A stretch of 64,000 nt of DNA from an uncultured Dehalococcoidia bacterium (GCA_938015525.1 CALLPC010000007.1:62001-126000), one strand, 5' to 3'; shown: positions 45,267 to 54,851, numbered from the stretch's first letter. Made by a program: numbers and translations. Notes: generated from the sequence alone by a model not told the origin.

Positions 45267-46376
45267 ATGGACCTTGGCCTCAGCGAAGAACAGGAACTGC
45301 TGAAGAACTCCGCCCGCGAATTCCTCGAGAAGGAGTGCCCGGAAGAGCACGTCCGCGCCATGGAGGACGACGAGAAGGGCTACAGCCCTGAGCTGTGGAA
45401 AAAGATGGCCGATCTGGGCTGGCAGGGCCTCATGATTCCCGAGGAGTACGGCGGCGCCGGGTTCTCGTTCCTCGACCTGTGCATCCTCGTGGAGGAATTC
45501 GGCCGGGCGCTGGTGCCGGGTCCGTTCATCCCGAATGCGGTGTGCGCCGCGGAGCTCATCCTCGCGGGCACGGAGGAGCAGAAAAAGAAATACCTGCCAA
45601 ACATCGCCAACGGCACCGCCATTCACACCTACGCCATCACGGAGCCGTCCGGGCGCTGGGACCGTGAAGGCATCGAAATGAAGGCGACCCAGAGTGGCAG
45701 CGATTTCGTCCTCAACGGCACCAAGCTCTTCGTGCCCGATGCGCACGTCGCCGATTACCTCCACGTCGTCGCCTGGAAACCGGACGGCCGGTTGAGCACC
45801 TTCATCGTGCCCCGCACCGCAGAGGGCATCAGCATCACCGTCCTGAAGACCATCGCCAGCGACAAGCAGTGCGAGGTCGTCTTCAAGGACGTGAAAGTGC
45901 CGGCCGCTGACGTCATCGACATGGACGACAAGACGGCCGCGCGCCTGCGGAACATGGCCACCTGCCTCGAGTGCGCGTATCTCGTCGGCCTCGCCCAGCG
46001 GGACTTCGAGATCTCCGTCAACTATGCCAAGGAGCGCGTCCAGTTCGGCCGGCCGATCGGTTCCTTCCAGGCCATCCAGCACAAGGCCGCCGATATGGTG
46101 ACCGACGTCGACGGCATGCGGTTCATCATGTACAAGGCTGCCTGGGCGACCAGCGAAAACGAAGACTCGCAGGACATGGACACGGCCATGGCGAAGGCCT
46201 GGTGCAGCGACGCCAGCCGGCGGGTGGTGGCCCATGGCCAGCAGATCCACGGCGGCATCGGCTTCACCAAGGACTACATCATCCAGCTCTACTTCCGCCG
46301 CCAGAAGCGGGCGGAGCTCTTCTGGGGCGACGGCGATTACCACCGCGAGCGGGTCGCACAGATGCTGGAGATCTAG
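45267..46376 (+). CDS. Acyl-CoA dehydrogenase
   Basis: MDLGLSEEQELLKNSAREFLEKECPEEHVRAMEDDEKGYSPELWKKMADLGWQGLMIPEEYGG...QIHGGIGFTKDYIIQLYFRR. Confidence 0.93.
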   Translation: MDLGLSEEQELLKNSAREFLEKECPEEHVRAMEDDEKGYSPELWKKMADLGWQGLMIPEEYGGAGFSFLDLCILVEEFGRALVPGPFIPNAVCAAELILAGTEEQKKKYLPNIANGTAIHTYAITEPSGRWDREGIEMKATQSGSDFVLNGTKLFVPDAHVADYLHVVAWKPDGRLSTFIVPRTAEGISITVLKTIASDKQCEVVFKDVKVPAADVIDMDDKTAARLRNMATCLECAYLVGLAQRDFEISVNYAKERVQFGRPIGSFQAIQHKAADMVTDVDGMRFIMYKAAWATSENEDSQDMDTAMAKAWCSDASRRVVAHGQQIHGGIGFTKDYIIQLYFRRQKRAELFWGDGDYHRERVAQMLEI

Positions 46377-46400
46377 GACACTGGCCATCAGCCGAACAAA

Positions 46401-46432
46401 CGAGGCCCGCGGTCGCGGGCCTCGTCGTTTTT
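46401..46432 (+). terminator. Rho-independent terminator
   Basis: cgaggcccgcg-gt-cgcgggcctcg followed by tcgttttt. Confidence 0.88.
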
Positions 46433-46553
46433 CCACGGCTGCGGGCACGCCGAGTCGAGGCGGACCCGCGACGCCAGCCCGACCGGCCGGGCGATTGCAC
46501 GTACGACGAGCGAGGGTCAGGATTGGCCCGGCGGGAGCCATCTAAAGGAGAAC

Positions 46554-47027
46554 ATGTCCATGCGATTCCAACGGTTGAAGTTCGGGGCGGCCCTGCTCCC
46601 CGCCGTGCTGGCCGCCAGCCTGCTCGTTGCGTGCGGGGGGAGCAGCGAGGGCGGTGGAACCGGCTCCGACGAAAAGTTCGTCGCCGATGTCTGCAAAGCC
46701 GGCGCCAAGTTCCAGGATGACCTGACCGGGCTGATTGCGAAGCTTGCGACCATCCAGAGCGAAACAGATGCGGCCAAGGAAGTTGCCAGGCCGTTCGAGG
46801 AGTTTGCCGTGTCGTTTAAGAAAGCGAAGCCGCCGGCCGACCTGAAGGAGTGGCACACCGAGGCGGGCAAGTCGCTGGACCGGGCGGTCGCAGCGCTCAA
46901 GAAGGGCGACACCTCCGCGTTCGACGGCGACCCGTTCCCTGAGCCGCCCTCGGGGGCTGCCGACCGGTTGAACAAGGTCGCCGAGAAGAACGCGGACTGT
47001 CAGAAGGCTCAGCTTTTTTCCGAGTAA
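46554..47027 (+). CDS. Putative lipoprotein, unknown function
   Basis: LLPAVLAASLLVACGGSSEGGGTGSDEKFVADVCKAG: lipobox LLVAC. Confidence 0.7.
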   Translation: MSMRFQRLKFGAALLPAVLAASLLVACGGSSEGGGTGSDEKFVADVCKAGAKFQDDLTGLIAKLATIQSETDAAKEVARPFEEFAVSFKKAKPPADLKEWHTEAGKSLDRAVAALKKGDTSAFDGDPFPEPPSGAADRLNKVAEKNADCQKAQLFSE

Positions 47028-47060
47028 CCTTCCACGAGACACGTCTTTGCCCGCCGACAG

Positions 47061-47085
47061 GGGCCGGCTGATGGCCGGCCCTTTC
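47061..47085 (+). terminator. Terminator-like hairpin
   Basis: gggccggc-tgatg-gccggccc followed by tttctc. Confidence 0.65.
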
Positions 47086-47153
47086 TCGTCGACCCGCGCC
47101 GTCCCCGCGGGCATTCGTAGCCCCGTTCGCGGCGGTCGGGCATAGTGTCCTCC

Positions 47154-47990
47154 ATGCGGCGCGCTGGCGCGGCCCCGCATCTCCCATCGACCCGGGCCCT
47201 CGCCTGGTCGGTCGGGCTCGCGCTGCTCGTGCTGGCGGGCGTCTTCGCCATGCCCGGGGTCGCCGGGCCCGCGCCACACACATCGCTTGGGGATTACGAG
47301 GTCCGCATCCACGTCCTGACCTGGGACGGGAGCGACCCGGAGCTGGCGCCGGCCGCCGATGCAGGGGCCGCGTTCAAGCTCAACGCCAACCGCTGGGCGC
47401 CATCGGCGATACCGGTGCGGGTGTGGCTCAACCCCGCCGGCGGCCCACCCGCCCTGCCCATTGAGGAGCTGGTCGAGAGCGCTCTCGGCCAGTGGAACGG
47501 CATCGAGGGCTCGGCGTTCCGGTTCGCATACGCCGGGGTCACCACGGCCGAGGCGGGCGCGTGCAACTTCACCAGCCGGGAGCTCGACGGGCGGAACACC
47601 GTTGCGTTTACGACGTCCCTGCCGCCGGGGACGCTCGGCATCACCTGCAGCGTCTGGGGCAGCGACGGCAACCTGCGAGAGTTCGACATTCACCTGAACG
47701 CCAGCGTGAACTGGGGCCCGAGCGGGAGCCTCGGCGCCGGGCAGTTCGACCTCGCCTCGACGATTCTTCACGAACTGGGCCATGGAGCCGGGCTCGGCCA
47801 CCCCTGCGAGAGTACCAGCCGGTGTACCGACGACGAGCGGCGGGCCGTCATGTACCCCTCGCTCAGGCCGCGGGAAGAGCGGAACGTGCTCCAGGCGGAT
47901 GACCGGGCGGCGATGGTCGAAGCGTACCCGGCGCCGGGCGGCCAGGTCAGCGGCTTCCGACTGGTCCTGCCCATCGTAAGCCGGGACTGA
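47154..47990 (+). CDS. Secreted matrixin-like zinc metalloprotease
   Basis: N-terminal signal; FDLASTILHELGHGAGLGHPCESTSRCTDDERRAVMYP (HExxHxxGxxH). Confidence 0.78.
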   Translation: MRRAGAAPHLPSTRALAWSVGLALLVLAGVFAMPGVAGPAPHTSLGDYEVRIHVLTWDGSDPELAPAADAGAAFKLNANRWAPSAIPVRVWLNPAGGPPALPIEELVESALGQWNGIEGSAFRFAYAGVTTAEAGACNFTSRELDGRNTVAFTTSLPPGTLGITCSVWGSDGNLREFDIHLNASVNWGPSGSLGAGQFDLASTILHELGHGAGLGHPCESTSRCTDDERRAVMYPSLRPREERNVLQADDRAAMVEAYPAPGGQVSGFRLVLPIVSRD

Positions 47991-47995
47991 GAAGT

Positions 47996-48319
47996 TCAGT
48001 CGTCTCCCAGGTCGAGGTCGTCCCAGCTGTGGGAATGTGAATGGCCGCCCGGCCCATGGCTGTGCCCGTGCGAGTGTCCGCCCCATTCGTGGCTATGCCC
48101 GTGGCCGCCCTCATCGACATCGCCTCCGCTCTCCTCCCACGGCGCGGGGCCGTCTTCGACGCCCGGCTGGGCCCGGCCGACGAGAACGAAGCGACCGAAC
48201 GACTTCTGCGCCTGCTTGCCGCACGCCGGGCAGGGGACGAACTGGAGGACATCGGACATCGGCATCCGCTTCTCGATGCGGGTGCCGCAGGAAGCACAGA
48301 CGTATTCGTACAGCGCCAT
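47996..48319 (-). CDS. FmdB-type zinc-ribbon protein with His-rich C-terminal tail
   Basis: MALYEYVCASCGTRIEKRMPMSDVLQFVPCPACGK...GHGHSHEWGGHSHGHSHGPGGHSHSHSWDDLDLGDD. Confidence 0.85.
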   Translation of the reverse strand: MALYEYVCASCGTRIEKRMPMSDVLQFVPCPACGKQAQKSFGRFVLVGRAQPGVEDGPAPWEESGGDVDEGGHGHSHEWGGHSHGHSHGPGGHSHSHSWDDLDLGDD

Positions 48320-48350
48320 GACTCAATCGTCGGCCGGCGAAGCGCGGCCG

Positions 48351-48998
48351 TCAACGTGGGGCGAGGTGCGGACGATACGCCCAGTCGCGGAGCTCCCAGG
48401 GTTCGGGCGGCACCACCGCCCAGCCTCGGGGCAGCTCCGGAATCGTCCACCTGGACGGCGGCTGCCAGCGGGACCACTCCCCCTCAAACACGCCGGTGCG
48501 CCGCTCGAGTTCAGACAGGACGAGTTCCGATTCGGCGCGCACCGCGCGCGCGAAGGCCTCGGTAAAAACCCCCTGCCTGGCCAGCGCCTCGAATTCGTCG
48601 AGGTCCTTCCATTCCCAGCGATAGTCGGGCCAGACGACGATGTCGAGGGCGTGGTCGTTGGTGTCGAACCCGATGGCCGTCCGCCGAAAGGGCTCCTCGA
48701 AGTTGATGTAGTACATCCGAAAGGTCCGAGACGGTCCCTCCCAGGAGCACCAGACAGAGTGTGCCCGCCCCGGGAACATGAGCCGCAGCGTTTCACGCCG
48801 CCAGCGGGCCGGGGCGAGGCGGCGAGCCCCCCCGGGCAGCCGCTCCCAGGCCCGGTATTCGGCGCCCTCGGGAATCCAGAGCGCAACCAGCTCCTCCTGG
48901 TCGCACACGATGCGTGCCGGCCAGGTCATCCCGACCGCGCTTTCGGCGCGGGTGATGTAGCGCAGGGCAACGGTTTGCCCGGGCTCGAATCGGCGCAT
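48351..48998 (-). CDS. DUF402-family protein
   Basis: TFRMYYINFEEPFRRTAIGFDTNDHALDIVVWPDYRWEWKDLDEFEALARQGVFTEA: DUF402-like (FomD/Ntdp-like) pattern. Confidence 0.75.
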   Translation of the reverse strand: MRRFEPGQTVALRYITRAESAVGMTWPARIVCDQEELVALWIPEGAEYRAWERLPGGARRLAPARWRRETLRLMFPGRAHSVWCSWEGPSRTFRMYYINFEEPFRRTAIGFDTNDHALDIVVWPDYRWEWKDLDEFEALARQGVFTEAFARAVRAESELVLSELERRTGVFEGEWSRWQPPSRWTIPELPRGWAVVPPEPWELRDWAYRPHLAPR

Positions 48999-49040
48999 CC
49001 GTCACCGATCGTCGGGGTAGGGCCGCCCGGCCGCAAGTCG

Positions 49041-50054
49041 TCAGTACGCTCGGGGCAGCGGCGTCGGCGTCGCCTTCGGCGGGATGGGTGTCCGCGTCGG
49101 CGTGGGTGTGCGGGTCGGGGTCGGCGTGACGGTCGGTGTCGGAGTTGGGGGTTCAGGTGTCGGCGTCGCCGTCGGCGGAACCGGGTCGGGGGTATTCGGC
49201 TCGGGCGGCGGGCTGCCGCTGCCATCGTCGCGGGGCGCGCTGCCTCCGGGTCGCGGGATGGCCGTCGTGACGGGCTCGGGCGTCGGCGTATCGTCGGGCT
49301 TCGGCGTCGGGGTAGGGGTCGGTGTCCACGGGATGACCTCGCGCCCGGGCACCTGGACGAAGTCGGCAGGGTCGACTGGCACGCCGAGATACCTGATCTC
49401 GAAGTGGAGGAAGCCGCCGGGCTCGCCGGTGCCAATGACGGTTGACTTGCTGACGAGGTTACCCTTCGCGACGCGCAGGCCCTGGAGCCATCCGTAGACC
49501 GTCTCGAAGCCGCCGCCGCAGTCGATGACCACGTGGGTGCCATACCGCTCATCGGTGCCCGTTGCCGTGACTTCGCCGTCGCAGGCCGACTGGACAGGAA
49601 TGTTCTTGAGACCGACGAGCGAAAAATCAACGCCGGCATGGCGGAGGCCATTGCCGCGGTTCGTGCCGAAGTAGTCCTCCACGCCGGCGTGTGCCGAAAG
49701 GGGAAGGGCGAACCGCCTGCCGCCAGCGATGAGGTACTCGCGGATGTCGGGCTTCGGCGGATTCGCCGGGGGCCGGTACGTTCCTTCTTCCACGCCGCCG
49801 GCACGAGAGGAAGGGTGGCGAGTCGGGGCTGGGGCGAACGGGGGCGCGCTTTCCGGCCTTCCCTCGGCATCGGTGGCCGCAGGGGGTGCGCTGGCTGGCG
49901 CCGGAGCCCCGGCCCCGCCGCCGGCCAGCAGCATGCCCGCAGCCGCGAACAAGGCCAGGACCGGCACGGCCGCGAGCAGGTAGAACGGCGCCATGCGACG
50001 CTCGTTGCGCCGGGAGCGAAATTCTTTCCCATAGAAACCGCGACCGGGCGGCAT
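49041..50054 (-). CDS. M23-family (LysM/NlpD-like) peptidase domain protein with Thr/Pro-rich C-terminal tail
   Basis: GNGLRHAGVDFSLVGLKNIPVQSACDGEVTATGTDERYGTHVVIDCGGGFETVYGWLQGLRVAKGNLVSKSTVIGTGEPGGFLHFEIR; tail TPTPTVTPTPTRTPTPTRTP. Confidence 0.85.
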   Translation of the reverse strand: MPPGRGFYGKEFRSRRNERRMAPFYLLAAVPVLALFAAAGMLLAGGGAGAPAPASAPPAATDAEGRPESAPPFAPAPTRHPSSRAGGVEEGTYRPPANPPKPDIREYLIAGGRRFALPLSAHAGVEDYFGTNRGNGLRHAGVDFSLVGLKNIPVQSACDGEVTATGTDERYGTHVVIDCGGGFETVYGWLQGLRVAKGNLVSKSTVIGTGEPGGFLHFEIRYLGVPVDPADFVQVPGREVIPWTPTPTPTPKPDDTPTPEPVTTAIPRPGGSAPRDDGSGSPPPEPNTPDPVPPTATPTPEPPTPTPTVTPTPTRTPTPTRTPIPPKATPTPLPRAY

Positions 50055-50493
50055 GGGTCCCCCTCGTCGGTGGGCGCGACCAGCGCAGGCGCCTTGGCCT
50101 GGAGCGCCTCCTGTAAGAGAATCTCGGCTGTCCGGTCCCGGGCGGACAGGGGCGCACCCGGGGGTAAAGGCAGCACGCGCCTCAGGGACGACATCGCAAG
50201 ACGGCGAATCGCGGTGACCATCGGACGCCGGGATAGTTCGGGTTCGCACGCCTGCTCGTCAGAGGGACTCTGCCCTGGCCCCGCCACGGCCTGAACCGGA
50301 GCCTGAGGCCTGCTTTCCGCCCGGCCGGTCCGACCCCCCAGCCAGCCGAGAGCTGACGTGTGTCGCGGGCCGATGGGGATGACCCCGGAGCGGCAGGTGA
50401 GGCGGAAGTAGCGCGCACACGGGCCATTTCGGCTACTATTTCGGCCGACGCTAATGACCGCCTCGCAGGGCGGCGCAGCGGAGGGACAGCACC

Positions 50494-51687
50494 ATGACCT
50501 ACCGGCCCGCGCGCATGCGCTTCGGCATCTTCCTCGCTCCATTCCATCGCCTCGGTGAGAACCCGACGGTCGCCCTCCAGCGCGACCTCGAGCTGGTCGA
50601 CCACCTCGACCGGCTGGACTTCGACGAGGCCTGGTTCGGTGAGCACCACAGCGCCGGCTGGGAGCTGATCGCTTCGCCCGAGCTGATGATCGCGGCCGCA
50701 GCTCAGCGGACGAAACACATCAAGCTCGGCACGGGCGTGAGCTCGCTCCCATACCACCACCCCTTCATGCTCGCTGACCGGATGGTGCAGCTCGACCACA
50801 TGACGCGCGGCCGCGCCATGTTCGGCGTTGGGCCGGGCGCGCTCACATCGGATGCCTACATGCTGGGCATCGACCCGCTCACGCAGCGCCCACGGATGGA
50901 CGAAGCCCTGGGCGTCATCCTGCGGCTGTTCCGCGGTGAGACGATCACGATGGAGACCGAGTGGTTCACGTTGCGGGAGGCTCGGCTGCAGCTGGCGCCG
51001 TACACCCATCCCCACATGCCGGTCGCAGTCGCCAGCACCTTCTCTCCGGCCGGCCCGGTAACGGCCGGGAAGCACGGAGTTGGCATCCTGAGTGTGGCCG
51101 TCTCCCAGCCGGGCGGGCTCATCTCGCTCTCGAAGACCTGGGAGATGGCGGAGGAAGCTGCAGCCAAGGCCGGGAAGACGATCAGCCGCGACGACTGGCG
51201 GCTCGTCATGCCCATCCACCTCGCTGAGTCCCGCGAGCAGGCCTTCGCCGATGTCGCCGAGGGGATGTTCAGGTGGAACAAGGAGTACTTCGAAGAGACA
51301 CTCGGGCGCCCGGCTGACCCCTCAAACCCGGGCGACGTCGAATCAACGGTCGCGCGCGGCGGCGCGATCATCGGGACGCCGGATGATGCCATCGCAGCGA
51401 TCGAGCGGCTCCTCGAGCTCTCCGGCGGATTCGGCTGCCTGCTCGGGCTCGCGCACGAATGGACCACGTGGGAGAAAACCATCCATAGCTACGAGCTGTG
51501 GGCCCGGTACGTCGCGCCGCGTTTCCAGGGCCAGTACGAGCGGCTCGCCGCCAGCCAGAAGTTCGTTTCCGACAACCGCACGACCATCTTTGGCCCGAAC
51601 GCCGCGGCAATCGGCAAAGCGTTCATCGACGCCGGCGTGCAGCTCCCGGCCGAGATGCTGAACCGGATGCAGCGCGGCAACGTCTGA
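50494..51687 (+). CDS. LLM-class flavin-dependent oxidoreductase
   Basis: FGIFLAPFHRLGENPTVALQRDLELVDHLDRLDFDEAWFGEHHSAGWELIASPELMIAAAAQRTKHIKLGTGV. Confidence 0.93.
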   Translation: MTYRPARMRFGIFLAPFHRLGENPTVALQRDLELVDHLDRLDFDEAWFGEHHSAGWELIASPELMIAAAAQRTKHIKLGTGVSSLPYHHPFMLADRMVQLDHMTRGRAMFGVGPGALTSDAYMLGIDPLTQRPRMDEALGVILRLFRGETITMETEWFTLREARLQLAPYTHPHMPVAVASTFSPAGPVTAGKHGVGILSVAVSQPGGLISLSKTWEMAEEAAAKAGKTISRDDWRLVMPIHLAESREQAFADVAEGMFRWNKEYFEETLGRPADPSNPGDVESTVARGGAIIGTPDDAIAAIERLLELSGGFGCLLGLAHEWTTWEKTIHSYELWARYVAPRFQGQYERLAASQKFVSDNRTTIFGPNAAAIGKAFIDAGVQLPAEMLNRMQRGNV

Positions 51688-51726
51688 CCCCCGCGGCGGT
51701 TGCCCCTCCCGGAGCGCCCGGCCAAG

Positions 51727-52461
51727 ATGCCGGGTGTGATGCGCCGTCTCCCGTCCATCATCCGGGGACTGGCGGCCGCCGCCTTCGCTGCCGCCCTTCC
51801 CCTGCTCATCGTGACCAGCACGGTCCGCTGGGTCGCAGGCGACGCGGCCTACTACCGGCACGGCTTCCGTGCCTTCGACGCGGCGGAACGGACAGGCCTG
51901 CCGCTGGCGGAGCTGGACCGCGCCGGCCGGCAGATTATCGACTACTTCGAAAACGACGCCGATGCCCTCCGCATCATCGTGACCATCGACGGCGCGGAGG
52001 AGCCGCTCTTCGGCGAGCGGGAGGTGGCCCACATGCGCGACGTGAAGACACTCATGCGGGCGCTCTTCCGCGCGCACGAGCTGTCGCTGGTCGTGGTGCT
52101 CGGCTATCTTGCTCTGCCCGTGCTCTGGGCCGGTGAGCGTTCCGTCAGGAGCCTCGCAAAGCTCGTCCTCGCCGCACTGGCAGCCGGTGCAGTGGTTGTT
52201 GGCGTCATCGCAGGCTTCGCCGTCGTCGGGTTCGACCGGGCCTGGACGACGTTCCACGAGGTCGCCTTTCGGAATGAGCTCTGGCGGCTGGACCCAACGA
52301 CCGACCGGCTCATCCAGATGTTTCCCGAGCCGTTCTGGCAGCAGACGACGTACCTGGTGGGGGCACTCATCGCCGTGCAGGCAGCGGCCGTTGCCGCCGC
52401 CGCCGGGATTTTCCTCCTCCGGACCCGGCGCGCCGGCGAGGAGCCACCTTCAGTTCGCTGA
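51727..52461 (+). CDS. DUF1461/TIGR01906-like integral membrane protein
   Basis: ADALRIIVTIDGAEEPLFGEREVAHMRDVKTLMRALFRAHELSLVVVLGYLALP; multi-TM. Confidence 0.75.
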   Translation: MPGVMRRLPSIIRGLAAAAFAAALPLLIVTSTVRWVAGDAAYYRHGFRAFDAAERTGLPLAELDRAGRQIIDYFENDADALRIIVTIDGAEEPLFGEREVAHMRDVKTLMRALFRAHELSLVVVLGYLALPVLWAGERSVRSLAKLVLAALAAGAVVVGVIAGFAVVGFDRAWTTFHEVAFRNELWRLDPTTDRLIQMFPEPFWQQTTYLVGALIAVQAAAVAAAAGIFLLRTRRAGEEPPSVR

Positions 52462-52668
52462 CCCGCAGGCGCAGCCGCCGCCTCCGCAGCAGCCCCCGGC
52501 GGGTGCTTCGGCCACGGCTGCCGAGCTCTTCGGCGCTGCGAACATGGAAAGAACGCGCTCGGCACGGTGCCCGCGAGCGCAGGTGGCAGGCTCAGCGGCA
52601 CTCGCCATTGGGCGACGCTGTTCGAACTTCTCACGGCATGTCGGGCAGTAGAATTCGTAGATCGCCAT
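52450..52668 (-). CDS. FmdB-type zinc-ribbon protein with Cys/Gly-rich tail
   Basis: MAIYEFYCPTCREKFEQRRPMASAAEPATCARGHRAERVLSMFAAPKSSAAVAEAPAGGCCGGGGCACGSAN. Confidence 0.85.
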   Translation of the reverse strand: MAIYEFYCPTCREKFEQRRPMASAAEPATCARGHRAERVLSMFAAPKSSAAVAEAPAGGCCGGGGCACGSAN

Positions 52669-52698
52669 GCCCCAAGTATACGGCGGCCCGCAGATGCG

Positions 52699-52959
52699 TC
52701 AGGCGGCCCGGCTGGCGCGGCGGCGGCGAATCCGCTGAGCTGTCCTCGTCGGCGGCTGCTGCCGGGCGTTGAGCGCGATGATGCCCGCAGCGCGGTGCTT
52801 CCGACGGACCGGCGGTTCGACGGGAGGCAGGCAAATCGAGGCCGGCGCGGTGAGCACGGCGCGGGTAATCGCGTTCGACGGCTCGACCCACGCATCCTCG
52901 TTCGAACGCCGCAGGAGGGCATCGAGCAGCGACCGGAAGAGTCGGATGAACCACGCCAT
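52699..52959 (-). CDS. Small hypothetical protein
   Basis: MAWFIRLFRSLLDALLRRSNEDAWVEPSNAITRAVLTAPASICLPPVEPPVRRKHRAAG... Confidence 0.4.
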   Translation of the reverse strand: MAWFIRLFRSLLDALLRRSNEDAWVEPSNAITRAVLTAPASICLPPVEPPVRRKHRAAGIIALNARQQPPTRTAQRIRRRRASRAA

Positions 52960-53018
52960 GGGAGGTAGACCATAACCGGGCCGTTCACCTACTGGCAACG
53001 GCTCATCTCCTCAGCCAT

Positions 53019-53795
53019 TTACCCGGCGGCCGAGGCGAGAAATTCGCTGACGACTGCGTTCCACTCCGCCGCGCGTTCGAAGTAGCAGGAATGCCCGGCG
53101 CCAGCGATGACGTGCACCCGGGCGCCGCGAACGAGAGAAGCGGCCTCCCGGATCATGGCAGGCGGGGTGATGGCATCGTGTTCACCGACGATGTAGAGGA
53201 CCGGCACCCCGAGGCCTCCTAGCACCTCGTGCATCGATCCCCGGTAGGTCGGCGGGGGCGGTCCGAGGAGCCCCGGCGGCCGCGGCGGGTTGAGCGCATT
53301 GATCTGCCGGTAAAGCAGCGCCAGCCCGGGCTCCTCGGCTTCGAAGCCGGGCGCAAGCGCCTGTTCACGGAGGCTGGTATCGCCGCGCTCTGCCCGGAGC
53401 GCAGCCTGCATCGCACGGATGCGGTCATTCGTCGCGCCAGCGGTCGTCCCGCAGAGGACCAGCGAGGCGACCCGGCGGGGTGCCAGCCGGGCGAGCCCGG
53501 CCACCGCTCGGCCGCCCATCGACTGTGCAACGAGGTGAGCTTGGCCAATGCCAAGATGGTCGAGCAACGCAAGGAGGTCCGTCCCGAGCGTCGTGCGCCC
53601 CACTGCCATCTCGCCCCGGGAGAGGCCCCAGCCTCGTGCATCGTAGACGGTGACCCGGTAGGACCTGGCAAAGAAGGCCGTCTGCTGCCACCATGCGAGG
53701 TGGTTGCCTCCCGCGCCGTGGATGAAGACGAGGTCCGGCCCCGAACCGTGCTGCCGGTAGTAAAGACGGGCTCCGTTGATGGCGGCATAAGGCAT
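53019..53795 (-). CDS. Alpha/beta hydrolase
   Basis: LVFIHGAGGNHLAWWQQ...LVAQSMGGRAVAGLA...VIAGAGHSCYFERAAEWN. Confidence 0.88.
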   Translation of the reverse strand: MPYAAINGARLYYRQHGSGPDLVFIHGAGGNHLAWWQQTAFFARSYRVTVYDARGWGLSRGEMAVGRTTLGTDLLALLDHLGIGQAHLVAQSMGGRAVAGLARLAPRRVASLVLCGTTAGATNDRIRAMQAALRAERGDTSLREQALAPGFEAEEPGLALLYRQINALNPPRPPGLLGPPPPTYRGSMHEVLGGLGVPVLYIVGEHDAITPPAMIREAASLVRGARVHVIAGAGHSCYFERAAEWNAVVSEFLASAAG

Positions 53796-53881
53796 GGGCG
53801 GAAGTCTACCGCGCCTCTCCGCTTCACCGGAGTGCTGCGGTTGCGTAGTCTGCTCTGCCGGGAGAGAGGAGGTCGAACAGC

Positions 53882-54808
53882 ATGAAGATCGGCATCGGCA
53901 TCGGGGTCACCGGCAGTGAAGGGCTGCCTGAGGTCATACGGCAAATCCAGCGGGCGGAGGAGAACGGATTCGATGCTGCCTGGCTGCCCAACATTTTCGG
54001 GCTCGACGCTGTGACGACACTGGCGCTCGCAGGGCGCGAGACGTCCCGGATCGAGCTGGGGACGTTCGTGGTCCCGACGTACCCGCGCCACCCGATGGCG
54101 CTGGCTCAGCAGGCGCTCACGGCCTCCGCAGCGGCCAGCGGCCGATTCACCCTCGGCATCGGACTGAGTCACCGCATCGTCATCGAGGGAATGTTCGGCC
54201 TCGACTACTCGAAGCCGGTGCGGCACATGCGGGAGTACCTCTCGGTCCTCGTTCCGCTCCTCGATGGGAAACCGGTCCAGTTCCACGGCGAGGAGTACCG
54301 CGTCCAGGGCCAGGTCACGGTCCCGGGAGCCGGCCGGGTCCCTGTCATCGTCGCCGCGCTCGGGCCGCAGATGCTGAAGGTGGCCGGACGGCTTGCCCAC
54401 GGCACGGCGACGTGGATGGGCGGCCCGGTCTACCTGCGCGACATGGCCATCCCTGCAATCCGGGCGGCTGCGGCGGAGGCCGGCCGGCCCGCCCCGCGCA
54501 TCGTGGCCGGGTTCCCGGTCGCGGTTACCCGCAACGCCTCGGCGGCGCGGGCTTCGGCAGCAAGCGTGTTCGCCGTGTACGGAACGCTGCCCTCCTACCG
54601 TGCGGTGCTCGATGCAGAGGGAGCCGCGGGACCTGCCGACGTCGCGATCGTCGGCACTGAGGACGAGGTCGCCGAGCAGCTGCGAAGCCTCGCCGCGGCG
54701 GGCGTGACGGACCTCAACGCCTCGCCCTTCCCTGTCGAGGGGGACTCGGCCGCCATCGGCCGGACATTCGAGTTCCTCGCAGCGTTCCGACACACCGCAG
54801 GAGCCTGA
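53882..54808 (+). CDS. LLM-class (F420-dependent type) oxidoreductase
   Basis: MKIGIGIGVTGSEGLPEVIRQIQRAEENGFDAAWLPNIFGLDAVTTLALAGRETSRIELGTFVVPTYPRHPMALAQQALTAS. Confidence 0.9.
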   Translation: MKIGIGIGVTGSEGLPEVIRQIQRAEENGFDAAWLPNIFGLDAVTTLALAGRETSRIELGTFVVPTYPRHPMALAQQALTASAAASGRFTLGIGLSHRIVIEGMFGLDYSKPVRHMREYLSVLVPLLDGKPVQFHGEEYRVQGQVTVPGAGRVPVIVAALGPQMLKVAGRLAHGTATWMGGPVYLRDMAIPAIRAAAAEAGRPAPRIVAGFPVAVTRNASAARASAASVFAVYGTLPSYRAVLDAEGAAGPADVAIVGTEDEVAEQLRSLAAAGVTDLNASPFPVEGDSAAIGRTFEFLAAFRHTAGA

Positions 54809-54851
54809 CGGGGTTCGCCTGCGGTCCCGGCGTCCGATACGCTGGATTCGA

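Noticed and set aside
49041-49340. Possible CRISPR-like or tandem repeat array
   Set aside because: Repeats are in frame Thr-Pro codons of an M23 peptidase tail; no constant repeat/spacer structure.
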